The translations under genes were made by a program, and so were the position numbers. This document shows, in pieces, positions 1 to 5,867 of a stretch of DNA of 7,595 nucleotides. Numbering within the stretch: position 1 is the first letter of the stretch; each line of letters opens with the position of its first letter. The stretch spans positions 1-7,595 of the forward strand of contig JAEVZN010000563.1 in assembly GCA_023392205.1 (NCBI GenBank). Direction: 5' to 3'. Below the pieces are notes generated by a model that was given only the letters and a program-made list of their open reading frames with translations, was not told the origin of the DNA and did no database searches. The stretch is from Pseudomonadota bacterium (GTDB lineage: Bacteria > Pseudomonadota > Alphaproteobacteria > Rhizobiales > Xanthobacteraceae).

Positions 1-940
1 AAATGCAGGTTTTCAGGCTCGACACATCATATCCGGCCGCGAGCGACGTCATGGCCCGGTACAGCGTCGGCACCGTGAACAGGCGGCTCACCCCTTCCCG
101 CTCGATGGCCGACAGCATCGCATCCGGTGCCGGCTGTTCGAGCATCACGGCCGATGCGCCGAAGCGCAGCGGAAAGACCAGCATCGCACCCAGCCCGAAG
201 GTGAAGGCGAAGGGCGCCGAGCCCGCAAAGACATCCTCCGGCACCGGCTTGAGAATATGGCGCGGCAGGCAATCGGCGATCGCCAGCACGTCGCGATGAA
301 AATGCATTGTCGCCTTGGACAGCCCGGTCGTCCCTGACGTGAAGGCGATCAGCGCCACATCGTCATGCGAGGGAATGACATTGTCGAATGTCCCGGTCTG
401 GCGCGCCATCCGCGCCTCAAGGCCGTCCTGCGCATCGCTGTGGAAGTGAACGGTCCGGAGCACCGGCATCCCCGCTGCCGCGCGGTCGAGTTCATCGGCC
501 AGCCTTGCATCGCACAGCGCGAATTGCACCTGCGCCTTGCCCAGCATGTAGCTCAGTTCCTGCGCCCGCAGGAGCGGCATGGTCGACACCGCGATCCCGC
601 CCGCCTTGAGCACGCCGAGCCAGCAGGCGGCTTTCATGGCGTTGTTGGCCGAGCGCAGGAGAACGCGATTGCCGGGCTTGAGGCCGAGATCGTGCGTCAG
701 TACGGCCGCGATGCGGTTCGCCTTGTCGAGCAACTCGTCATAGGTCCAGGTGACCGCGGGTGTCCGCATGGCGATCCGCGATCCGAAGCCGGCGCGGACT
801 CCCTCGTCGATCAGTTCCACCGCCGCATTGAAGCGCTTCGGATAATCCAGCGCCTCCAGGCCCTCGAAAACGGGCCAGAGTTCCGGCGGCGGAAGGTTGT
901 CGCGGGCGAATGGGTCGGAATAGACGCTGGGATCGAGCAT
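1..940 (-). CDS. AMP-forming aryl/acyl-CoA ligase (2-aminobenzoate/benzoate-CoA ligase type), C-terminal part off the window
   Basis: The reverse strand reads open from ATG at 940-938 to the left edge, giving 313 residues. The family activates a carboxylic acid with ATP to an acyl-adenylate and transfers it to CoA. Visible landmarks are an N-terminus with FARDNLPPPELWP (11-23), WTYDELLDKANRIA (65-78), GNRVLLRSANN (90-100), the phosphate-binding loop TSGTTGLSK (201-209) and DVFAGSAPFAFTFGLG (236-251). The last motif and the N-terminus resemble 2-aminobenzoate/benzoate-CoA ligases rather than fatty acyl-CoA synthetases. The adenylation hinge and C-terminal lid lie outside; family members run about 520-550 residues. 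The loop has Ser208 where Pro is usual, with Lys209 kept. An in-frame ATG at 988-986 would add 16 residues, but it lacks a Shine-Dalgarno site and the family-like N-terminus starts at 940. The gene diverges from the flavin oxidoreductase gene. Class is certain; the substrate is not. Confidence 0.9.
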   Translation of the reverse strand, partial: MLDPSVYSDPFARDNLPPPELWPVFEGLEALDYPKRFNAAVELIDEGVRAGFGSRIAMRTPAVTWTYDELLDKANRIAAVLTHDLGLKPGNRVLLRSANNAMKAACWLGVLKAGGIAVSTMPLLRAQELSYMLGKAQVQFALCDARLADELDRAAAGMPVLRTVHFHSDAQDGLEARMARQTGTFDNVIPSHDDVALIAFTSGTTGLSKATMHFHRDVLAIADCLPRHILKPVPEDVFAGSAPFAFTFGLGAMLVFPLRFGASAVMLEQPAPDAMLSAIEREGVSRLFTVPTLYRAMTSLAAGYDVSSLKTCI

Positions 941-966
941 AAGACCTGAAACTGGCGAGTCGTCAC

Positions 967-996
967 AACCTATCCGGCTGCATGGCATCATGACAA
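967..996 (-). promoter_or_regulatory. Possible sigma70-like promoter for the CoA ligase gene
   Basis: On the minus strand TTGTCA (996-991, five of six to TTGACA) lies 18 nt before TAGGTT (972-967, three of six to TATAAT). The placement is right for a leader of about 20-25 nt before the ATG at 940. The -10 match is weak, so this is only a candidate within the 151-bp divergent region. Confidence 0.25.
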
Positions 997-1035
997 CCGC
1001 GCTCTGCGGATGAGCAAGTCTTTGGATATGCAAGA

Positions 1036-1064
1036 TTGACGCCCCTGCCCGGCCTGCATAGATC
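1036..1064 (+). promoter_or_regulatory. Possible sigma70-like promoter for the oxidoreductase-lyase operon
   Basis: TTGACG (1036-1041, five of six to consensus) is followed after 17 nt by TAGATC (1059-1064, three of six). Transcription would begin near 1071, about 20 nt before the ATG at 1092. A short imperfect dyad, TTGGATATGCAA at 1022-1033, lies just upstream of the -35 box and could be an operator half of the divergent region. Neither element is strong enough to call firmly. Confidence 0.3.
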
Positions 1065-1091
1065 GATAGAGAGGAATGCGAGATATCGAGA

Positions 1092-2543
1092 ATGTGGCGT
1101 CCGGCGGAGCGAATCAAATTTGAGGCCACGCATGGCCATGTCCCGACGCAGGCGGAAGCCGAGCGCGCGCGGCTGTTTCAGCCGGTGACGGTCGGCCCGG
1201 TCACGCTCAAACAGCGGACCTGGGTGCCGGCCATGGTGCCCTGGCGGGCCACCGAGGACGGCTTCGTCACCGACGACGTGATCGAATGGTATCACCGTTT
1301 CGCGCAAGGGCGGCCCGGCGCCATCGTCGTCGAAGCCACCGGCATCCGCGACGTGCCGAGCGGACCGCTGATGCGGATCGGCGACGACCGCTTTATCCCA
1401 GGTTTACGCAAACTCGCCGACGCCGTGCGCGAGGGCAGCGATGGCCATACGCGGCTGTTCATCCAGCTCATCGACTTCCTTTCGATCCGCCGCCGCCCGG
1501 ATGCGAAGAAATATTTCGAGCGCTTCCTCGCCATCACGGATGAGCACCGGCGCGCCCTTGCCGGGGCGAGCGATGCGGAGATCCGCGAGAAGCTCGCGGC
1601 CATGCCGCGCGAGGCGCTTGTGGATGTCCTCGACGAGCGCGAACTGGAATCGCTCGAACAGGGCTATCGCGAGCGCGTCACCGACATGGACCTGCCGCAT
1701 ATCCGCGACCTGCCGCAGGTGCTGCCCGGCCTGTTCTCCGATGCGGCCCGCCGGGCGCAGGCAGCGGGATTCGACGGCGTCGAACTGCATTACGCGCATG
1801 CCTATACGATGGCCTCGTTTCTCTCGCGCAAGAATACGCGCGAGGATGGGTATGGCGGCGCGCGCGAGAACCGCGTGCGGTTGCCGCTTGAAGTCTTCCG
1901 CGCCGTGCGCGACAGCGTGCCGGATGACTTCGCGGTCGGCTGCCGCTTTCTGGCCGACGAATGCATCGACGGCGGCAGCGATGTCGAGGACGCGGTCTAT
2001 TTCGGCACCGCCTTCGCGAAAGCCGGGATGGATTTCATCTCCACGTCGCGCGGTGGCAAGTTCGACGACGCCAAGCAGCCGGGTGTTGGACAGGCCGCCT
2101 ATCCCTATACGGGACCGAGCGGATATGAATGTATGCCGCAATATATCTCCGACGCGCGCGGTCCCTTCGGCCGCAACATGGACGCCACAAAAGCCGTGCG
2201 CGAGGCCATTCGCGCGGAAGGCCTGCAGACGCCTGTCGCCTGTGCGGGCGGCGTGCATAACTTCGAATTCGCCGAGAAGATGCTGGCCGATGAGGTCTGC
2301 GATATCGTCGCCTCGGCCCGGCAGACGCTGGCCGATCCGGACTGGTTTCTGAAAACGCGGCTCGGTCTCGGCGATCAGGTGCGGGTCTGCGAATTCACCA
2401 ATTATTGCGAAGGCCTCGACCAGAAGCACAAGACCGTCACCTGCCAGCTCTGGGACAAGGACGACGTGAAGAATCCGGCGGTGCGCAAGACCGCCGACGG
2501 CAAGCGCCGCCTCACCGCTCCGGCCTGGACGCCGCCGCAATGA
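1092..2543 (+). CDS. NADH:flavin oxidoreductase, Old Yellow Enzyme family, with enlarged central insertion
   Basis: This 483-residue protein is a single TIM-barrel FMN enzyme, expected to be cytosolic. The family uses NAD(P)H to reduce activated C=C bonds, including those of enoyl-CoA thioesters. Evidence: LFQPVTVGPVTLKQR at the barrel start (28-42), GFDGVELHYAHAY (226-238) with the His233/His236 pair typical of YqjM and dienoyl-CoA reductases, NTREDGYGGARENR (248-261), and the FMN phosphate loop ACAGGV (383-388). A helical, charged stretch at about 131-215 is much longer than in ordinary OYEs. Near the C-terminus, Cys433, Cys439 and Cys451 resemble the Fe-S loop of 2,4-dienoyl-CoA reductases with one cysteine replaced. 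The C-terminal FAD/NAD domain of those reductases is absent. The start at 1092 is the only usable in-frame start nearby; the purine-rich AGAGAGG (1068-1074) is rather far upstream. It is first in an operon with the lyase and diverges from the CoA ligase. Fold is confident; substrate unknown. Confidence 0.9.
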   Translation: MWRPAERIKFEATHGHVPTQAEAERARLFQPVTVGPVTLKQRTWVPAMVPWRATEDGFVTDDVIEWYHRFAQGRPGAIVVEATGIRDVPSGPLMRIGDDRFIPGLRKLADAVREGSDGHTRLFIQLIDFLSIRRRPDAKKYFERFLAITDEHRRALAGASDAEIREKLAAMPREALVDVLDERELESLEQGYRERVTDMDLPHIRDLPQVLPGLFSDAARRAQAAGFDGVELHYAHAYTMASFLSRKNTREDGYGGARENRVRLPLEVFRAVRDSVPDDFAVGCRFLADECIDGGSDVEDAVYFGTAFAKAGMDFISTSRGGKFDDAKQPGVGQAAYPYTGPSGYECMPQYISDARGPFGRNMDATKAVREAIRAEGLQTPVACAGGVHNFEFAEKMLADEVCDIVASARQTLADPDWFLKTRLGLGDQVRVCEFTNYCEGLDQKHKTVTCQLWDKDDVKNPAVRKTADGKRRLTAPAWTPPQ

Positions 2544-2571
2544 CGGACCTGCAATGACGGACGTGCGATGA
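2538..2571 (+). repeat. 14-bp tandem repeat forming a three-step ATGA stop/start relay
   Basis: ATGACGGAC occurs at 2540 and 2554, and ATGACGCGAC at 2568, each 14 nt apart. The TGA of the oxidoreductase overlaps the first ATG. That ATG opens a five-codon frame (MTDLQ) whose TGA overlaps the second ATG. The second opens another five-codon frame (MTDVR) whose TGA overlaps the lyase start. Because 14 is not a multiple of three, each copy shifts frame. The lyase has no strong Shine-Dalgarno site, so ribosomes may reach it by reinitiation. The pattern is seen directly; the function is inferred. Confidence 0.75.
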
Positions 2572-3506
2572 CGCGACCCGCCAGCGTCGAGATCAGCGAA
2601 GTCGGGATGCGCGACGGTCTGCAGATCGAGCGGATTCTGATCCCGGCCGAACGCAAGATCGCGCTGATCGATGCCCTGTCGCAGACCGGCCTGACAAAAA
2701 TCGAGATCACCGGCTTCGCGCATCCCAAAGTGATCCCGCAACTGGCGGACGCTGAAATTGTCGCCGCCGGGATCCGCCGCGAACCCGGCATCCGCTATGC
2801 GGCCTTCGTGCCCAATGCGCGCGGCGCCGAACGCGCGATCGCGGCCAGGATCGACGACCTGAAGGCCGGCGTGGCGGTGAGCGACAGTTTCAACCGGCTC
2901 AATGTGCGCATGACCACCGAACAGGGCATGGCCGCCATCGACGAGATCGCCGCTGCCGCGAAAGGCACGCAAAGCCGGCTGGTCGGCATGATCGCGACGG
3001 CCTTCGGCTGCCCCTATGAAGGCGCGGTTTCGCGCGAGCGCATGCATCGCCTGGCCGCGCAGTTACTGGGACACGACGCGCCGATCGTCTATCTCGCCGA
3101 CACCACAGGCGTTGCCAATCCGGATCGCATCCGCGAGACGGTGGACGATCTGCAACGGCACTTCCCCGGCATCGTGCTCGGCCTGCATCTGCACAATACG
3201 CGCGGTCTCGGCATCGCCAACGCGCTGGCCGGGCTCGATTGCGGCATCCGCCATTTCGAAGGCTCGATCGGCGGCCTTGGCGGCTGTCCGTTCGCACCGC
3301 GCGCGGTCGGCAATATCTGCACCGAGGACTTCGTGCATATGCTGCACGAGATGAAGATCGAGACCGGCATCGATCTCGACGCGCTCGTCGCCGTCGCTGG
3401 CCTTGCGCAGGAGATGCTCGGCCGCCCGCTGCCCGGCATGGTGATGAAATCGGGCAAGGCGTCCGAGTTGCACGCCATGGATACGCCGCGCGTCAAGGTG
3501 GATTGA
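2568..3506 (+). CDS. Hydroxymethylglutaryl-CoA lyase family protein (HMGL-like TIM barrel)
   Basis: At 312 residues this is normal length for bacterial HMG-CoA lyases, which split 3-hydroxy-3-methylglutaryl-CoA into acetyl-CoA and acetoacetate with a divalent metal. Catalytic landmarks align with the human enzyme at a constant offset of 26: Arg15-Asp16 in MRDGLQ (human 41-42), Glu46 (72), Asp178 (204), His207 and His209 (233, 235), Cys240 in GGLGGCPFA (266) and Asn249 (275). The residue after the metal histidines is Asn210, HLHNTRG, where classical lyases have HCHDTYG, so the substrate may be a different 3-hydroxyacyl-CoA. The start at 2568 is fixed by the frame and by VEISEVGMRDG close behind it. 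Translation is probably coupled to the oxidoreductase through the ATGA relay. There is no leucine-degradation gene beside it, which argues against a housekeeping role. It converges with the regulator gene. Confidence 0.9.
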   Translation: MTRPASVEISEVGMRDGLQIERILIPAERKIALIDALSQTGLTKIEITGFAHPKVIPQLADAEIVAAGIRREPGIRYAAFVPNARGAERAIAARIDDLKAGVAVSDSFNRLNVRMTTEQGMAAIDEIAAAAKGTQSRLVGMIATAFGCPYEGAVSRERMHRLAAQLLGHDAPIVYLADTTGVANPDRIRETVDDLQRHFPGIVLGLHLHNTRGLGIANALAGLDCGIRHFEGSIGGLGGCPFAPRAVGNICTEDFVHMLHEMKIETGIDLDALVAVAGLAQEMLGRPLPGMVMKSGKASELHAMDTPRVKVD

Positions 3507-3573
3507 GCGCGTCAACTTTTTCCTTTGACGCGTTGACGTCACGCGAACCGGTGCCCGCTTCGCTCGAAAGCGC
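3507..3573. repeat. Dispersed extragenic repeat, Hyphomicrobiales type
   Basis: The gap between the converging lyase and regulator genes reads TTTGACGCG (3524-3532), CACGCGAACCGGT (3540-3552) and CTTCGCTCGAAA (3558-3569) in this order. From memory this matches a mosaic repeat found many times between genes of Bradyrhizobium, Rhodopseudomonas and relatives, there usually with TTTTCTT before CACGCGAACC. It contains several short dyads. The identity is recalled, not searched. It ends a few bases before the regulator's stop codon. Confidence 0.55.
3508..3532. terminator. Hairpin at the convergent junction, possible two-way transcription stop
   Basis: CGCGTCAA (3508-3515) and TTGACGCG (3525-3532) form a perfect 8-bp stem around a 9-nt loop containing five T. 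It begins two bases after the lyase stop and sits between two converging genes. No T run follows the stem on either strand, so it is not a classical Rho-independent terminator. It may act as an RNA 3'-end stabiliser or be part of the extragenic repeat. GTCAAC (3511-3516) can also pair with GTTGAC (3532-3537). Confidence 0.4.
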
Positions 3574-3575
3574 GC

Positions 3576-4379
3576 TTACCCGCGATAGCCGATCTTGCGC
3601 GAGATATGCTCGGCGGTTTCCTGCACCATTGGCCGCAACGCCTTCTCGCCGCCCAGAAATTCGCTGAGCTTTTCCGGCACGATCACCGTCACCGCCGCCA
3701 CCGTCTGCGAGGTGTGATCGCGGATCGGGAATGCGAGACTCACAAGGCCCGGATCGACCGTCGATTTGTGGAACACGTAACCGCGCTTGCGATCGGCCGT
3801 GATCTGTCCGGTAAAGTCCGGCGGTGGCGGCACCGTGACCGCCTGCCGCGCTTCCTTGCGCAGGCGTTCGTAGATCGCGCGCAGCCGCAACTCGTCCTGA
3901 AAGGCCAGCATGATACGGCCGCTGGATGTCGTATGCGCCGGCAGCCGCGCGCCCAGTTGCAGATTGCTGACAAGCCCTGCATTCGGAAGCGCACGCGCCA
4001 GATAGACCGCATGCCAGCCGTCGAGAATGGCGACATGCGCCGCGGCATTCGTGCGGTCGCTCAACACGCGCAGGAACGGCTGCGCGGTTTCGGTGATCGG
4101 CTGCGCATGCAGATATTCGAAGCCGAGATCCAGCGCCTTCGAGGTGAGACGATAGCGCCGCGATTCCGCATCGCGGGCGATGAAGCCATCCGCCTCCAGC
4201 GTATACACAAGCCGGTAGGTGGCCGACCGCGTCAGCCCGAGGCCGGCCGCGAGTTCGGCCAGCGTCTTGGCCGGCCTGCTGCGCGGAAACAATTGCAGCA
4301 GCGCCAGCCCGCGCGAGAGGCCGGGGACGATATAGCGCGGGTCGATGGCATCGGAGGCGTCGGTCTTGCGGGCAGCCAT
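3576..4379 (-). CDS. IclR-family transcriptional regulator
   Basis: The 267-residue product has the two-part IclR layout: an N-terminal winged helix-turn-helix at about 16-80 (YIVPGLSRGLALLQLF opens it, TRSATYRLVYTLEADGF at 50-66 is the recognition helix) and an effector-binding domain at about 95-262, with LPAHTTSSGRIMLA (146-159) and DPGLVSLAFPIRD (209-221). These regulators bind small aromatic or aliphatic acids and usually control an adjacent catabolic operon. The frame is open much further upstream, to 4781, but ATG at 4379-4377 is the real start: AGGA (4389-4386) sits 6 nt before it and the product then has family length. The gene is divergent from the MmgE/PrpD operon and a dyad lies in the gap, so it likely controls that operon and itself, and perhaps the ligase and lyase units. 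Effector unknown. Confidence 0.93.
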   Translation of the reverse strand: MAARKTDASDAIDPRYIVPGLSRGLALLQLFPRSRPAKTLAELAAGLGLTRSATYRLVYTLEADGFIARDAESRRYRLTSKALDLGFEYLHAQPITETAQPFLRVLSDRTNAAAHVAILDGWHAVYLARALPNAGLVSNLQLGARLPAHTTSSGRIMLAFQDELRLRAIYERLRKEARQAVTVPPPPDFTGQITADRKRGYVFHKSTVDPGLVSLAFPIRDHTSQTVAAVTVIVPEKLSEFLGGEKALRPMVQETAEHISRKIGYRG

Positions 4380-4411
4380 GTGCGATCCTGAAGCGGGAGC
4401 GGATGTCCCGT

Positions 4412-4429
4412 TGTTTCTTATATCAAACA
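4412..4429. promoter_or_regulatory. Dyad operator candidate for the IclR-family regulator
   Basis: The 18 bases at 4412-4429 form a dyad, TGTTT-N2-TATA-N2-AAACA, with 14 of 18 positions symmetrical. It is an AT-rich island in GC-rich DNA, lies 33 bp before the regulator ATG, and covers the predicted -10 box of that gene. Size, symmetry and place suit an IclR-family operator that would repress its own gene and affect the divergent operon. Binding is inferred. Confidence 0.55.
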
Positions 4430-4446
4430 CTGCGTTGACATGACAA
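4417..4446 (-). promoter_or_regulatory. Sigma70-like promoter for the IclR-family regulator gene
   Basis: On the minus strand TTGTCA (4446-4441, five of six) and TATAAG (4422-4417, five of six) are 18 nt apart. Transcription would begin near 4410, giving a leader of about 30 nt with the AGGA ribosome site. The -10 box lies inside the 4412-4429 dyad, which fits autoregulation. Confidence 0.45.
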
Positions 4447-4477
4447 ACCCTGCCGCCTACCCAAACCATGACCGAGC

Positions 4478-4482
4478 GGGAG
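4478..4482 (+). promoter_or_regulatory. Ribosome binding site supporting the downstream start of the MmgE/PrpD gene
   Basis: GGGAG lies 11 nt before ATG at 4494. No comparable site precedes the earlier in-frame ATG at 4440, which itself overlaps a TTGACA hexamer. The spacing is slightly long, so the choice is moderate. Confidence 0.4.
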
Positions 4483-4493
4483 CCTTTGGCGGC

Positions 4494-5867
4494 ATGGGAC
4501 TGACGGCGGAGATGGGGCGATTTCTGGCGGCGTTGCGTTTCGACGCGGTGCCTGCCGACGCGGCCAGGACGGTCCGTCTCGGGTTTACCGATTGTATCGC
4601 GGTCATGGTGACGGGATGGCAGGAACCGGTGACGCGCATCACGGCGCGCGGGCTCGGCCTTGTGCATGACGGCGAGCGGACCATTATCCGCGATTTCAAG
4701 GCCCCCGCCCCCGAGCGCGCACTGATTTACGGCGTCGCCGCCCATGCCATCGATTACGACGATACGGGACTGGCCGGGCATCCGAGCGCCATCCTGGTGC
4801 CGACGATCCTCGGCGAAGCGGCGGAGACCGGCGCCACCGGACGGCAGATGATTGCGGCTTACGTCGGCGGTTATGAATTATGGGCGGAGATGACCCGCCG
4901 CGATCCCGACCAGCATCACCGCAAGGGATGGCACCCGACCGCCATGTTCGGCACCATCGCCGCCGCAGGCGCCGTGTCGGTCCTGCGCGGACACGATGCC
5001 GACATGGCAAGCCGTAGCATCGGGATCGCCGCCTCGCTTGCGGGCGGCATTGTCGGCAATTTCGGATCGATGACCAAGCCGTATCAGGTCGGGCGTGCCG
5101 CGCAGTCGGGTTTGCTCGCCGCACGGCTTGCGGAAGCCGGCGTCACCTCCACAGATACCGCGATCGAGGACGATGTCGGATTCCTGCGCGCCATTTCGCC
5201 GAAGGGTCAGGTGGACACGACGAGTCCGGCCCGCTTCGGCGAGGACTGGGGCATTCTGCGCAGCGGCATCAACATCAAGCTCTATCCGGTCTGTTACGCG
5301 GTGCATCGCGCGCTCGATGCGCTGATCGACCTGCGCGCACACACCCCGCTCGACCCCGACCAGATCGAGGCCATCGATCTGGAGATCGGCGAGACGCAGG
5401 CCGAGATCCTGCGCGTGCACCGGCCGAAGAACGGCCTCGATGCGAAGATCAGCGGCGAATTCGCGATGGCTTCGGCCATTGTGGCGGGCGCTTGCGGCAA
5501 TGCCGAATTGACCGATGCTTTCGTCAACCGGCCGGATGTGCAGGACCTGATCGGCAAGGTGCGCGTGTGCACCATTCCAGAGCGCGACACGCACGAGTCG
5601 GCGCATTCGCCCTTCGACCGGGTGTCGTTGCATCTGCGCGGCGGCCAGGTGCTGACCTCGGAAGCCGTCACCCGCCCGCGCGGGCATTTTCAGCGCGGCG
5701 TGGAGACCGAAAAGCTCTGGGAGAAATTCGAGGATTGCACGAGACCGACGCTCGGCGAACGCGGTGCGCGCGCGCTGTTCGATGCGATCCAGGGACTGGA
5801 GCGGATGAATTCCATCGATGATTTCGGTCTCTTTCCGGCCCGTTCGCGCGCGGTGAACGCGGCATGA
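4494..5867 (+). CDS. MmgE/PrpD family protein (2-methylcitrate dehydratase / cis-aconitate decarboxylase fold)
   Basis: From ATG 4494 the protein has 457 residues, normal for the family, which includes 2-methylcitrate dehydratase PrpD and cis-aconitate decarboxylase. Motifs, numbered from this start: AHAIDYDDTG (83-92), GHPSA (95-99), KGWHPTAMFG (144-153), GSMTKPYQVGRAAQSG (191-206), KLYPVCYAVHRALDA (262-276) and AKISGEFAMA (317-326). His96, His147, Lys195 and Lys262 sit in blocks that form the active site in family structures. Upstream ATG 4440 would add 18 residues, MTNPAAY onward, but has no ribosome site and weaker GC bias at third codon positions. It opens a plus-strand operon with the hydratase, overlapping it by ATGA. 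A role in dehydrating, isomerising or decarboxylating a tricarboxylate-like or hydroxyacid intermediate is plausible. Without methylcitrate synthase or 2-methylisocitrate lyase alongside, true PrpD function is unlikely. Confidence 0.88.
   Translation: MGLTAEMGRFLAALRFDAVPADAARTVRLGFTDCIAVMVTGWQEPVTRITARGLGLVHDGERTIIRDFKAPAPERALIYGVAAHAIDYDDTGLAGHPSAILVPTILGEAAETGATGRQMIAAYVGGYELWAEMTRRDPDQHHRKGWHPTAMFGTIAAAGAVSVLRGHDADMASRSIGIAASLAGGIVGNFGSMTKPYQVGRAAQSGLLAARLAEAGVTSTDTAIEDDVGFLRAISPKGQVDTTSPARFGEDWGILRSGINIKLYPVCYAVHRALDALIDLRAHTPLDPDQIEAIDLEIGETQAEILRVHRPKNGLDAKISGEFAMASAIVAGACGNAELTDAFVNRPDVQDLIGKVRVCTIPERDTHESAHSPFDRVSLHLRGGQVLTSEAVTRPRGHFQRGVETEKLWEKFEDCTRPTLGERGARALFDAIQGLERMNSIDDFGLFPARSRAVNAA

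Noticed and set aside
365..949. Plus-strand open frame opposite the CoA ligase
   Set aside because: The minus strand encodes clear ligase motifs over the whole stretch; the plus frame shows low-complexity Arg/His/Ala-rich sequence.
1076..1123. 15-codon upstream frame overlapping the oxidoreductase start
   Set aside because: Its purine-rich stretch abuts the ATG too closely for initiation and there is no codon or conservation support.
1404..3047. Long open frame of 547 codons on the minus strand opposite the oxidoreductase and lyase genes
   Set aside because: It spans two well-supported genes in antisense, has no family motif and is the expected mirror of GC-rich codon bias.
3606..4391. Plus-strand open frame opposite the IclR-family gene
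   Set aside because: Antisense shadow of a confidently assigned regulator.
4435..4440. Perfect TTGACA hexamer as -35 of the MmgE/PrpD operon
   Set aside because: The region 16-18 nt downstream (TACCCA and neighbours) does not resemble a -10 box, so I did not call a promoter.
4440..4493. Upstream start for the MmgE/PrpD gene adding 18 residues
   Set aside because: No ribosome site and weaker third-position GC bias; kept as an alternative rather than excluded outright.
4380..4781. N-terminal extension of the IclR-family frame to an ATG at 4781
   Set aside because: It would overlap the divergent MmgE/PrpD gene by some 290-340 bp, while ATG 4379 has a good ribosome site and gives normal family length.
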